A stretch of DNA of 24,826 bases from NAT127 sp041655035 (lineage in GTDB: Bacteria > Pseudomonadota > Gammaproteobacteria > Pseudomonadales > Porticoccaceae). Positions 13,852 to 22,224 of this stretch are shown here, in pieces. Below the pieces are notes generated by a model that worked only from the letters and a program-made list of their open reading frames with translations, was not told the DNA's origin and made no database searches. The stretch spans positions 1 through 24,826 of the forward strand of contig JBAZCN010000039.1 in NCBI GenBank assembly GCA_041655035.1. Reading direction: 5' to 3'. Position numbers and translations under genes: made by a program. Every line of letters begins with the position of its first letter. Position 1 is the stretch's first letter.

Positions 13852-16634
13852 GGCGGTTCGTCATCCTCTGGGTTGCGCGGACGCCAGTCATTCAACCATT
13901 GTTGGGCGGGCACTGGCCAGGAGTAAAGGAAACCCTGGTGGATCACATTGCCCCGGGCGTTGAGGAAATCCGCCTGGGCCTTTGTTTCGACGCCTTCCGC
14001 AACCACCGTCAGGCTGAGATTGTCGGCGATGGTGATGATGGTTTCCACCAGCGCGGCGTCGTCGCTGTCTTCGGGCAGATCCTGGATGAAACTCTTGTCG
14101 ATCTTGACCTCGCAGATCGGCAGACGCTTGAGATAGGACAGTGAGGAGTAGCCGGTACCGAAGTCGTCCAGTGAAAACTGGACGCCAAGGGCGGTGATGT
14201 CGCGCATTTTGCTCACCACCGTATCGAGGCTGTCGAGCATCATCCCCTCGGTGACTTCCAATGTCAGTTGGCAGGGATTGGCGCCGGTGATGGCCAGCAG
14301 CCGCTTCAACCAATCGACGAAGTCGGTCTTGCGCAGTTGCCGCGGCGAAAGGTTGACGGCGAGCCGCAGGTTGCGCCCCAGGCTCTGCTGTTCGGCGATG
14401 ATGCGGCAGGCCTGTTCCAGCACCCAGGCGCCGATCTCGACGATCAGGTCCGATTGTTCGGCGATGGGGATGAACAGCGACGGCGGAACCAGCCCCCGCT
14501 CCGGGTGGTGCCAGCGCAGCAGCGCTTCGGCGCCGATGACGCGCCCCCGGCGGTCGACCTGGGATTGCAGATAGAGCGCCAATTGGTCGTTCTGCAAGCC
14601 GCTGCGCAGCGCGCTCTCGAGGGCATAGCGGGCCTTGGCCTGCTCGCCCATCTCGACTTCGAAAAAGGCCGTCTGGTTGCCTCCCGCGGCCATTGCCCGG
14701 TGCAGCGCGGTGTCGGCGCGGCTGAGCACCTGGGCGGCGCTCTCGTCGGCCACCTCGGGGAACAGGGTGATACCGAGAGAGACCGAAATGGTGACCGTTT
14801 CACCGGCGATCGCCAGGGGGTGGTGGAATATCGCGTGGATCTTTTCGGCGATTTCCTCAGCGTGGTGGCTGGTGGACTCGGCGTGGGGCGAGTCGAGATC
14901 CGGCAGCAGCACGGCGAACTCATCGGCGGACAGGCGGGCGATGGTGACGCCGTCCTTGGCCAGCGCTTGCAGGCGGTTGGCGGCGATCTTGAGGATACTG
15001 TCGCCAAAATTGAAGCCCCTGGCGTCATTGACGGCCTTGAAGTGGTCGATATCGATAAGGATCAGCACGCCCTGGTGGAGGTCGCGGGCCAGGCTCACCA
15101 GGGTTTGCAGGCGCTCGTTGAGCAGTACCCGATTGGGCAGTTCGGTGAGCCGGTCGTAGTGGGCGAGGTGCCGGATCCGGGCTTCGGCGGCCTTCTGGTG
15201 GGTAATGTCCCGCTGTACCGCCAGGTAATGGGTGATGCTGCCATCGGGCTGGCGGATGGGGCTGATGATGGCGGAATCGATATACTCCTCGCCATTTTTG
15301 CGGCGATTGTGGAACTCGCCCTTCCAGACCTTGCCGGCGGACATCATCGCCCACAGGCTGGTATAGGTTTCCGCCGGGGTATTGCCGGAGCGCAGCACCC
15401 GCATGTTGCCGCCGACCACCTCGTCGCGTCGGTAACCGGAGCTGGTGGTGAATGCCTCGTTGACGTACTCGATGGTGCCCTGGGCGTTGGTGATGACCAT
15501 GCTGTCGGTGCTTTGCTCCACAGCCTGGGCCAGTTGCCGCAGCTGCTGCTCGGCGCTCCTGCGCGCGGAGATGTCGTGGCTGATGCTCAGCACCCCGGCG
15601 ATCTCGGCATTGCCGTCGAACATCGGGATATGGGTGACTTCGAGCAGTTCCCGATGGCCGTCGCTGGCGAAAGTCGCCCATTCCTCATGGCTGCTGGGCC
15701 GGCCGCTGGCGATCACCTGGTCGGCGTGCCGCTGGAAGCTGTCGAGTCGCGTGGCGCTGGCGAAATCCTGGTCGGTCTTGCCGATGACAGCGTCGGTCGG
15801 TACGCCGAGCAGTGTTCCCATACGCCGGTTGCAGGCCAGATAGCGGCCCTCGGTGTCCTTCAGCCAGACCAGGTCGGGGAGTGATTCGAACAGTGAGCGA
15901 AGCAGCTGGCGTTCGTCGACGAGTTCCTGTCTGAGAGCCTGGCGTTGCAGATTGTTGGCGAATACCAGCCCGAGGATTGCCGTGGCCACCGGGTGCAGCA
16001 GCAGTATCGGCGGACCGAAGCTGACGACTGCCCGCCAGGACAGATCCCCCGGCAGGGTGAACAGTACTGCGACCATGGTGACGTGCACCGTCAGTCCCAG
16101 AAGGTAGGCTTCGCCGAAGCGGATATCGGCCAGCCGCCCGCGGCGATAGCGGCGCCAGGCCAAGCCGATGCCCGCCGAAGTCAGTATCACCAGCACCCCG
16201 GTGAAGACCGAGCCGCCTTCCAGCAGGCGGAAGGCCACGGTGATGACAACGGCGACCAGGGTCGGCAACGGCCCCAGGAACAGGCCGGATACCGCCATCA
16301 GTACCGAGCGGGAATCGAAGATGACGCCGGGTTCGAAAGGAAAACTGGTGTAGATGATGGCGACGCCGATAACGCCGATGACGGACCCGGCCAGCAGCTT
16401 GCCGATGAGGGTGTCGAGTCGCTGACGCCGGGTGAATACATCGCAGACCACCACCATGGCGAACAGCAGGGTGGCATTCTGGAGAAGAGCGGGCAATATC
16501 GTGGCGATCACTGGCGATGTTTTGGCAATAATTGGTTGTCGAACCCGGCAGCTCGCTGAAGGCCGGAGCGCTGGCCGGAGGGTATCATGGTCGAGGCCGA
16601 GACAGCGGTAAACGGATACCAGTGGAAGAACCAT
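13848..16634 (-). CDS. 5TMR-PAS-PAS-GGDEF-EAL protein (probable c-di-GMP phosphodiesterase)
   Basis: A protein of up to 928 residues in the inner membrane. Order: a 5TMR-LYT-like membrane block (about 45-170, including YTSFPFEPGVIFDSRSV) and further helices to about 228; PAS domains at about 245-365 and 370-485; a GGDEF-like domain at about 487-660; and an EAL domain at about 672-915. The GGDEF signature is replaced by SADEF (569-573), so cyclase activity is unlikely and GTP sensing is more likely. The EAL catalytic set is complete by eye: EALLRW (E703), NLS, EVTE, DDFGTG (823-828), KIDKSF, VAEGVE and QGF. It should therefore hydrolyse c-di-GMP. The start is uncertain: ATG 16634 has no good ribosome-binding site, and the first 40 residues are atypical. 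GTG 16511 or TTG 16496 are alternatives. It lies 30 bases below the SPOR remnant and overlaps the deaminase gene. Confidence 0.92.
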   Translation of the reverse strand: MVLPLVSVYRCLGLDHDTLRPALRPSASCRVRQPIIAKTSPVIATILPALLQNATLLFAMVVVCDVFTRRQRLDTLIGKLLAGSVIGVIGVAIIYTSFPFEPGVIFDSRSVLMAVSGLFLGPLPTLVAVVITVAFRLLEGGSVFTGVLVILTSAGIGLAWRRYRRGRLADIRFGEAYLLGLTVHVTMVAVLFTLPGDLSWRAVVSFGPPILLLHPVATAILGLVFANNLQRQALRQELVDERQLLRSLFESLPDLVWLKDTEGRYLACNRRMGTLLGVPTDAVIGKTDQDFASATRLDSFQRHADQVIASGRPSSHEEWATFASDGHRELLEVTHIPMFDGNAEIAGVLSISHDISARRSAEQQLRQLAQAVEQSTDSMVITNAQGTIEYVNEAFTTSSGYRRDEVVGGNMRVLRSGNTPAETYTSLWAMMSAGKVWKGEFHNRRKNGEEYIDSAIISPIRQPDGSITHYLAVQRDITHQKAAEARIRHLAHYDRLTELPNRVLLNERLQTLVSLARDLHQGVLILIDIDHFKAVNDARGFNFGDSILKIAANRLQALAKDGVTIARLSADEFAVLLPDLDSPHAESTSHHAEEIAEKIHAIFHHPLAIAGETVTISVSLGITLFPEVADESAAQVLSRADTALHRAMAAGGNQTAFFEVEMGEQAKARYALESALRSGLQNDQLALYLQSQVDRRGRVIGAEALLRWHHPERGLVPPSLFIPIAEQSDLIVEIGAWVLEQACRIIAEQQSLGRNLRLAVNLSPRQLRKTDFVDWLKRLLAITGANPCQLTLEVTEGMMLDSLDTVVSKMRDITALGVQFSLDDFGTGYSSLSYLKRLPICEVKIDKSFIQDLPEDSDDAALVETIITIADNLSLTVVAEGVETKAQADFLNARGNVIHQGFLYSWPVPAQQWLNDWRPRNPEDDEPP

Positions 16635-16664
16635 CCTGTACCAGAGCGCCGGGAATCATCGGTG

Positions 16665-16940
16665 TCAATGCTCCAGCAGCGGCTGTAAGTCGCTGAACGG
16701 GCGGACCCAGGGCTTGCCGGCGCGCAGTGCCGCGGGTAGCGAGGCGATGTGCCGACTGGCCTGTTCGCGCTGGTCGAAGCTGCCCATCAACACATAATGG
16801 AGCAGCCGGCCGTTATTGTGGACCTGGATCTGCACCGTGTCGTTGCCAAGCTTGTTGCGGGTGACGAAATGCTCGACCCCCTCGGCACTGCTGGAGGCGG
16901 TCAGCTGGATGGTGAAATGGTCCGGATGCCGGCTGCGCAG
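16665..16940 (-). pseudogene. SPOR domain separated from the Sel1-repeat gene by an in-frame TAG
   Basis: Directly after the TAG at 16943-16941 the same frame stays open for 91 codons to TGA 16667-16665. It reads LRSRHPDHFTIQLTASSSAE and later GRLLHYVLMGSFDQREQA and LPAALRAGKPWVRPFSDLQ, a clear SPOR domain (binds denuded glycan at division sites). SPOR domains of this type usually begin W-L-x-x-x-x-P-x-H-(Y/F)-T-(L/I)-Q-L. Here the codon before L is TAG, one G-to-A change from TGG. No start codon or ribosome-binding site would express this part alone. It is either lost, read through at a low level, or a sequencing error. Confidence 0.85.
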
Positions 16941-17612
16941 CTAGCTCTCGGGGGATGACGCCGTCCCGGGATCGGTTACATCCGGGGCGGTTGCCTGCGC
17001 AGGGGTGACCGGGGCCTCGTCCTCGCCGGCCGCGACGGCGGGTTGGTCGGGTTCCAGTTTTGGCACCTGCTGGCTGTCGATCAGCTCCTTTGCCTTGGTG
17101 TGGCCATTGTCGGCGGCCCTGTTGAAATAGCGCACCGCGGAGTCCCAGTCCTTCTCCACACCTTTGCCCTGGTAGTACTGGATGGCCAGGTTGAACTGGG
17201 CGTTGGGGGAGCCGTTGTCGGCGGCCTGTTGCCACCAGTACACGGCTTGTTCGGTGCTCTGCGCCACGCCGCGACCGTTCATATAGGCATTGCCGAGGTT
17301 GAACTGGGCGCCGGCATGGCCCTGGCGGGCGGCTTTCTCGAACCAGGCGGAGGCGGCTTTGTCGTCCTTCTCGATGGCGTCCGATCCCCGGTCGTAGAGG
17401 ATACCCAGATAGAACTGCGCCTCGCTGTCACCCTGTTCCGCCAGATCCCGCCAGATGCGTTCGGCAGCGACGAAATCCCCCTGCCGGTAGGCATCCTTGC
17501 CGCTGCTGAAGCCTTGCTCGGCGGCGAGGACCGGCGGCCACAACAGCAAAGCGCCCAGTGATGCCGCGGCGAGAGTCGCGGCCAGGCTGCGGGTGTGTCT
17601 GGCATCGGGCAT
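16941..17612 (-). CDS. secreted Sel1/TPR-repeat protein, C-terminally truncated
   Basis: A 223-residue exported protein. It has a signal peptide (about 1-31, hydrophobic LAATLAAASLGALLLW, cleavage near VLA-AEQ), then about four Sel1-like repeats from about 45 to 175 with the A-x-x-x-(L/N)-G-x-x-Y pattern (AQFYLGILYDRG, AQFNLGNAYMNG, AQFNLAIQYYQG). An acidic, Pro/Ala-rich linker follows, and it stops at TAG in front of a SPOR domain in the same frame. Sel1 repeats bind partner proteins, and with SPOR the whole would be a cell-envelope or division-site protein. ATG 17612 is chosen for the signal peptide and the AAGGAA upstream; the frame is open to ATG 17789 without protein character. It heads the unit with the GGDEF-EAL and deaminase genes. 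Confidence 0.88.
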   Translation of the reverse strand: MPDARHTRSLAATLAAASLGALLLWPPVLAAEQGFSSGKDAYRQGDFVAAERIWRDLAEQGDSEAQFYLGILYDRGSDAIEKDDKAASAWFEKAARQGHAGAQFNLGNAYMNGRGVAQSTEQAVYWWQQAADNGSPNAQFNLAIQYYQGKGVEKDWDSAVRYFNRAADNGHTKAKELIDSQQVPKLEPDQPAVAAGEDEAPVTPAQATAPDVTDPGTASSPES

Positions 17613-17680
17613 CGGGGTGGATTCCTTGGTGGAACTTGCGGGAACTGCCGTGGTGTCACCGCTGTTGGCGCGCCCGCGGA

Positions 17681-17710
17681 ATAATACCAGAAGCCTTGGC
17701 AATCTGTCCG
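17681..17710 (-). promoter_or_regulatory. candidate promoter of the Sel1 unit
   Basis: On the minus strand CGGACA (17710-17705), an 18-base spacer and TATTAT (17686-17681), about 68 bases before ATG 17612. The -10 box matches at five of six positions; the -35 box at four. Confidence 0.35.
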
Positions 17711-17777
17711 GCGGGGCCGCCCCTGGCGGACCAGTGGCGGGGAATGCCGCCCGGGAGGTCGGCTGCTGGGCCGCCGC

Positions 17778-17805
17778 GGAGGCCGCCATTGCCGCAAAGG
17801 CCTCC
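17778..17805 (-). repeat. inverted repeat after the RND permease gene
   Basis: GGAGGCC (minus strand, 17805-17799) and GGCCTCC (17784-17778) pair around a 14-base loop, about 23 bases after the permease stop. No U-tract follows. It may act as a Rho-dependent or weak terminator between the efflux operon and the Sel1 unit. Confidence 0.35.
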
Positions 17806-17828
17806 CGGATGGCGCCGCGGCCGGTGCT

Positions 17829-20800
17829 TCAGTGCCGCCCCTTCAGGGAGGGAAAGCGCTGCAACACACTGATCAGCAGGCAGGGCAGGAAGCTCAGGGT
17901 CACCACCATCGAGCAGGCGATGCCGAGGATCACCACGATGCCCACGCCCCGATAGAGCTCGGTGCCGGCGCCGGGGCTCAGCACCAGTGGCGCGAGGCCG
18001 AATACCGTGGTCGCGGTGGACATCAGTATCGGCCGCAGGCGGCTGGCCACCGCCTCGCGCACCGCCGTCACCACGTCGGCATCGGGGTGGCGCAGTTTGT
18101 GGCGGGCCTGGTCGACGATCAGTATGGGGTTGTTGATCACTGCACCCAGCAGGATCACGAAACCGAGCATGGTGATCATGTCGAAGGGCTGGTGAAACCC
18201 GCCCGCCCCCAGCGCCCCGAGCAGGGCGCCGGCGCCGTTGACTGCGGCCAGGCCGATGATCCCGCCGGCGATGCCGAGCGGCACGGTAGTGAGGATCAGC
18301 AGCGGGAAACTCCAGTGGGAAAAGATCGCCACCATCATCAGGTAGGTGAGCACCACGGCGATGACCAGGTTGCTCGACAGGGATTCCCGGGTCGCGTCGA
18401 GCTGGTCGGCAGCGCCGGAAATCGACAGACTGACGCCCTTGTCGACCTCGCCGGCGGCCTGCATCTGCGGCACCATCTCGTTGCGCACCTTGGCCACCGC
18501 GGTCTCCAGCGCTATGTTGCGGGGCGGAATGATCGACAGGGTTGCGGTGCGGCGCCCGTCGACCCGGCGCAGGGTGTCGCTGTCGACGGTTTCGCGAATG
18601 TTCGCCAGGGCGTCGAGGGGCAGCACCGTGCCCGTCGGGGTGAGGATCGGCAGGGCGGCGAGCCCCGCCAGGTTCTGCGCCCGGCCGGCATCGCTGAACA
18701 GGAAGATGTCCACTTTGTCGTCGTCGATGAAGAACTCGTCGACGAAGGCGCCGTCGCTCAGCGCCGCCACGGTGAAGCCGAAGTTGCCGGCATCGAAGCC
18801 GACCTCGGCCAGGCGCTCCCAGCGCGGGCGGATCTGCACCAGGGGTTGGTCGAGGGACAGGGAGGCGGGCTCGGAATCCAGTTGCAGATCGTCGAACAGG
18901 GTGCGGGCGCGGACAAAGGCGTTGCCGGCGGTGTTGTAGAGGCTGGCCAGATCCGGTCCGGAAATGTCCAGGTTCACCGCCCGGGTGCCGCCCTGGTTGC
19001 TGGAAATGATCGAGCCGCGGGCTGAGAACGCGCGCATTCCCGGGTAGCTGGTGAACAGCTCGGTGAGGGCGTTCATCATCGGCTCGACGTCGCGGCCGCG
19101 GATGGGTTCGCTCATCACCCAGATACTGCCGGGGGACACCCGCAGGGAGTAGTACTGGAGGGCCGGGACCCGCAACTCGCCACGGTCGAAGAGCGCCGGG
19201 TCGGCGCCCACGGCGGCGGAGAGCAGTTCGAGGAAGTCGTCGGTGATGGCGCTCATCTCCGCCAGATTGTAGCCCGGCGGCGCGGTCATCACGGTGAAGG
19301 CCTTGGGCTCTTCGCCCTCCGGCAGGTATTCCGCCGGAGGCATCAGCCACCAGGCGGCGCCGAGGATCGTCGCCAGGGTGATGGCCAGGCAGCCCCGGCG
19401 GCGCGCGGCGGTGTCGGTCACCCAATGCACCGCGCGCATCAGGGGCCCTGGATCGTCCCTCTGGTGGCCGCCGTAGCCGTTGCCGAAGCCGAGCCGGGCG
19501 CAGGCTGCGGGCACCACGGCCACCGCGAACAGCATCGAGGCGATGATCGCGGCGGAGATGGCGATGGCGATGTCGGAGTAGAGTTGCCCGGCTTCCTCGC
19601 GGACGAACATGATGGGCACGAACACCAGCACGGTGGTCGTCGTGGCCGCCAGCACCGCGGGCCACACTTCCTTGACGCCGAGGATGGCCGCCTCGATGCG
19701 GTCGAGGCCCCGGCGCCGGGCCTGTTCGATGTTCTCCAGCACCACGATGGTGTTGTCCACGGTCATGCTGATGGCGAAGGCCACCCCCGCCAGGGAAATG
19801 ACGTTGATGGTACGGTTGAACAGCAACAGCCCGAGGAAGGCGACGATGGTACACACCGGAATGCCCACCAGGCCGATGAAGGTGGCTCGCGCCGAGCGCA
19901 GGAACAGGTACATCACCGCAGTGGCCAGCAGGCCGCCGAGCACCAGGTTGACGAGCACATTGCGCAGGGAGTCCTGGACGTAGCGCGCATCGTCGCCGAT
20001 GAGAACGATGTCGAGGCCGTTGGGCTCGAGCAGATCGCGGTGGATCTCGTCCACCACCTGCAGCAGGTTGTCCTTGATCTCGATGACGTTGGAGCCCGGT
20101 TCGCGCTTGACCGCCAGCATCAGACTGCGCTCGCCATTGGCGTAGCTGATACCGCGAACCTCGAAGTGATCGAGGCGCACCTCGGCGACATCCTTGAGGC
20201 GGATCTCGGCGCCGTTGCGGCGGGCGAGAATCAGTTCCTCCAGCTCCTCCATTTCCTCGAAGCGGCCCATCACCCGGACCAGATAGCGGCGCTTGCCATC
20301 GTCGATGTCACCGGCCGAGGTGTCGCGATTGCGGGCGCGCACTGCATCGCGCACCTCCGTCAGGCTGAGCCCCCGCTGCGCCAGCTTGGCCGGGTCGATG
20401 TCGATCTGCACCTGGCGCTCGGCGCCGCCGCGCACATCCACCTGGGAGACGCCGGGCACCCGCTCCATCAGCGGGCGCACCTGGTTATCGGTGAAGTCGG
20501 TGATCATGTCCATGTCGAGCGCCAGCGGGTTGCCCGGCTGCGGCCCGAGACTGAAGTACATGAAGGCGTTTTCCGAGAACGAACTGCTGAACAGCTGTGG
20601 CTGGTCGACGTTTTCCGGGTAGCCGGAGACCTGGTTGAGAGCGTTGGAAACCCGGATCATCGCCTCGTTGACGTCGACCCCGAAGGGGAATTCCAGTTCG
20701 ATGGAAGCCTGGCCGGTCTCCGCCAGGGATTCCATGCGGCGGAGATTGGGCAGGGTGCGCAGGTAGCGCTCCTGCTCGATGAGGATTTCCTTCTCGATGT

Positions 20801-20966
20801 CCTGGGGGGTGGCGCCGGCCCAGCTGGTCACCACGCTGATGGTGCGCACGTCGAGATCGGGGATCATCTGTACCGGGATGCGCAGCGCCGCGGCGATGCC
20901 CAGCACGCAGGTGATCAGGACGATGACGGTCAGCAGCTTGCCGTGGCGGATACTCGCTTCAAACAT
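17829..20966 (-). CDS. RND-family efflux permease
   Basis: A 1045-residue inner-membrane antiporter subunit of a tripartite exporter, with the usual twelve helices and two large periplasmic loops in two halves. The first helix is at about 10-28. The porter domain starts with IPVQMIPDLDVRTISVVTSWAGATPQDIEKEI. Helix 4 contains VDNTIVVLENIE (403-414). In AcrB this is VDD (D407, D408); here the second Asp is N405. In helix 10 the AcrB lysine K940 is replaced by Asn (N945 in INNPILIVD). The proton path therefore differs from classic HAE pumps. The substrate is unknown: drug, dye, lipid or siderophore. ATG 20966 is chosen for GGAGG five bases upstream; an earlier in-frame start at 21005 would overlap the fusion-protein gene. 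Thirteen bases separate it from that gene. No outer-membrane channel gene is present in the window. Confidence 0.95.
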   Translation of the reverse strand: MFEASIRHGKLLTVIVLITCVLGIAAALRIPVQMIPDLDVRTISVVTSWAGATPQDIEKEILIEQERYLRTLPNLRRMESLAETGQASIELEFPFGVDVNEAMIRVSNALNQVSGYPENVDQPQLFSSSFSENAFMYFSLGPQPGNPLALDMDMITDFTDNQVRPLMERVPGVSQVDVRGGAERQVQIDIDPAKLAQRGLSLTEVRDAVRARNRDTSAGDIDDGKRRYLVRVMGRFEEMEELEELILARRNGAEIRLKDVAEVRLDHFEVRGISYANGERSLMLAVKREPGSNVIEIKDNLLQVVDEIHRDLLEPNGLDIVLIGDDARYVQDSLRNVLVNLVLGGLLATAVMYLFLRSARATFIGLVGIPVCTIVAFLGLLLFNRTINVISLAGVAFAISMTVDNTIVVLENIEQARRRGLDRIEAAILGVKEVWPAVLAATTTTVLVFVPIMFVREEAGQLYSDIAIAISAAIIASMLFAVAVVPAACARLGFGNGYGGHQRDDPGPLMRAVHWVTDTAARRRGCLAITLATILGAAWWLMPPAEYLPEGEEPKAFTVMTAPPGYNLAEMSAITDDFLELLSAAVGADPALFDRGELRVPALQYYSLRVSPGSIWVMSEPIRGRDVEPMMNALTELFTSYPGMRAFSARGSIISSNQGGTRAVNLDISGPDLASLYNTAGNAFVRARTLFDDLQLDSEPASLSLDQPLVQIRPRWERLAEVGFDAGNFGFTVAALSDGAFVDEFFIDDDKVDIFLFSDAGRAQNLAGLAALPILTPTGTVLPLDALANIRETVDSDTLRRVDGRRTATLSIIPPRNIALETAVAKVRNEMVPQMQAAGEVDKGVSLSISGAADQLDATRESLSSNLVIAVVLTYLMMVAIFSHWSFPLLILTTVPLGIAGGIIGLAAVNGAGALLGALGAGGFHQPFDMITMLGFVILLGAVINNPILIVDQARHKLRHPDADVVTAVREAVASRLRPILMSTATTVFGLAPLVLSPGAGTELYRGVGIVVILGIACSMVVTLSFLPCLLISVLQRFPSLKGRH

Positions 20967-20971
20967 GGCGT

Positions 20972-20976
20972 CCTCC
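20972..20976 (-). promoter_or_regulatory. ribosome-binding site of the RND permease gene
   Basis: GGAGG on the minus strand five bases before ATG 20966. It decides the start against the upstream in-frame codon at 21005. Confidence 0.75.
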
Positions 20977-20979
20977 GGA

Positions 20980-22053
20980 CTAGCGCTCCGGGCCGTCGAC
21001 GACATGCACCGCCTGGCCCTCCCGCAGTACCTCGTTGCCGCGAATCACCACCTGTTCGCCGGGTGCCAGACCGCTGGTTACCTCCACCCCTTCCGGCCCC
21101 TCCCGGCCGATGGCGACCGATCGCCGCTGGGCGCGGCCGTCCGCCACCACGAACAGGCTGTGGGCGCCGTCGGGATGGCGCAGCAGGGCATCTCGCGGCA
21201 CCAGCAGCCGGTGTCGGTCATCCGCCAGTTCAAATAGAGCGGTAGCGGAGGTGCCGGGCAGCAGCGCGGCTTCGGGATCGTCGATCACCACACGCACCAG
21301 AAAGGCCCGCGCCTGGGGATCGCTCACCGGCACCCGAGCGGTGATGCGGCCCGTGAGGCGGCGGTCGGGGCGGCTGTCGGGGATGACCGTCACCGCCGTC
21401 TGCCCGTCGATGTCGGCGAAGCGTTCCTGGGGAGCCCTGACGTCGAGGCGGAGCGGGTCGAGGGCTACCAGTTCCAGCACGGCGTCGCCGCGGGCGATCC
21501 ATTCACCCTCATCGGTCATCCGGGCGGCGATCACGCCGGCGAAGGGCGCGGTCAACTGATGGCGGCGGAGGTTTTCCGCGGCGGTCTCCTCCCGCGCCTG
21601 GGCGGCGTTCAAGGCCGCCTCGGCGAGGGCCAGGCCGGCGCGGCGGGTGGCCACCTCGCTTTCGCCGATATGGTTGCGCTCGCGCAGGAGGAGCGCTTCG
21701 TCCAGCAGCCGCCGGGTTTCGTCCCGTGCCGCGCGGGTCTCGGCGCTGGCGGCCCGGGCCTCGGCGAGGGTGAGAGTGGCGATGGCCGGATCGAGTTGGA
21801 GCAGGATGTCGCCCTCGGCCACCCGGCTGCCGGCGTCCACCAGGATTTCCGCCACCAGCCCGTCCACCCGCGGCGACAGGTTGGCATGGCGCTCGGCGCT
21901 GAGGGAGCCGGACAGGCGAAGGGCGCTGGTCGTCGCTGAAACGGCCGGCGCGACCACCGCCACCGGGACGGGGTCGTCGGCATGAGCCAGGGAGATGGAC
22001 AGGGCTGTCAGCAGACAGGGCAGTGCCAGCAGGGGTCTGAAACGACAACGCAT
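20980..22053 (-). CDS. RND efflux periplasmic adaptor (membrane fusion protein)
   Basis: A 357-residue exported adaptor that links the RND permease to an outer-membrane channel. A signal peptide covers about 1-25 (LPCLLTALSISLAHA); there is no lipobox cysteine at the cleavage site, so it is probably not lipid-anchored. Next come the barrel-sandwich half-motif (SPRVDGLVAEILVDAGSRVAEGDILLQLDP, in two pieces about 60-89), an alpha-hairpin rich in Ala, Glu and Arg (about 92-165), the second half-motif (LTAPFAGVIAARMTDEGEWIARG in part), a beta-barrel domain and the membrane-proximal domain (VTSGLAPGEQVVIRGNEVLREGQAV). AGGAA stands six bases before ATG 22053. It is the first gene of the efflux operon. 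A Fur-like sequence and a possible promoter lie upstream. Confidence 0.93.
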   Translation of the reverse strand: MRCRFRPLLALPCLLTALSISLAHADDPVPVAVVAPAVSATTSALRLSGSLSAERHANLSPRVDGLVAEILVDAGSRVAEGDILLQLDPAIATLTLAEARAASAETRAARDETRRLLDEALLLRERNHIGESEVATRRAGLALAEAALNAAQAREETAAENLRRHQLTAPFAGVIAARMTDEGEWIARGDAVLELVALDPLRLDVRAPQERFADIDGQTAVTVIPDSRPDRRLTGRITARVPVSDPQARAFLVRVVIDDPEAALLPGTSATALFELADDRHRLLVPRDALLRHPDGAHSLFVVADGRAQRRSVAIGREGPEGVEVTSGLAPGEQVVIRGNEVLREGQAVHVVDGPER

Positions 22054-22113
22054 TGTTTTTCCTGTATGTCCATGGCCGATGTTTCCGTGGCGGCCGGGTA
22101 GCGGGCTTTGGCG

Positions 22114-22142
22114 ATACTACCGTCTGGAGTGATGGATAACAA
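22114..22142 (-). promoter_or_regulatory. candidate promoter of the efflux operon
   Basis: On the minus strand TTGTTA (22142-22137), a 17-base spacer and TAGTAT (22119-22114), about 60 bases before ATG 22053. Each box matches the consensus at four of six positions. Confidence 0.35.
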
Positions 22143-22156
22143 CGATTCGCATTTGC
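22138..22156 (-). promoter_or_regulatory. Fur-box-like sequence overlapping the candidate -35 box
   Basis: The minus-strand 19-mer GCAAATGCGAATCGTTGTT agrees with the classic 19-base Fur consensus at 12 positions by hand alignment, including AATG and AATC. It overlaps the candidate -35 box of the efflux operon and lies next to a broken siderophore locus. It may serve the efflux operon or be a relic. A 12/19 match can arise by chance. Confidence 0.35.
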
Positions 22157-22224
22157 TTTCTGTATAGAGGAGCGGCCATCTGCTGCTGTCAGCGGTGCGG
22201 GCCACGGCTTTCATTGGTTGCTGA

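Noticed and set aside
14268..15884. 538-codon plus-strand frame antisense to the GGDEF-EAL gene
   Set aside because: Shadow of a GC-rich gene with no recognisable domain.
17656..19854. 732-codon frame on the minus strand within the RND gene, and 606 codons antisense at 19425-21245
   Set aside because: Arg/Gly/His-rich shadows; the RND frame explains the whole interval.
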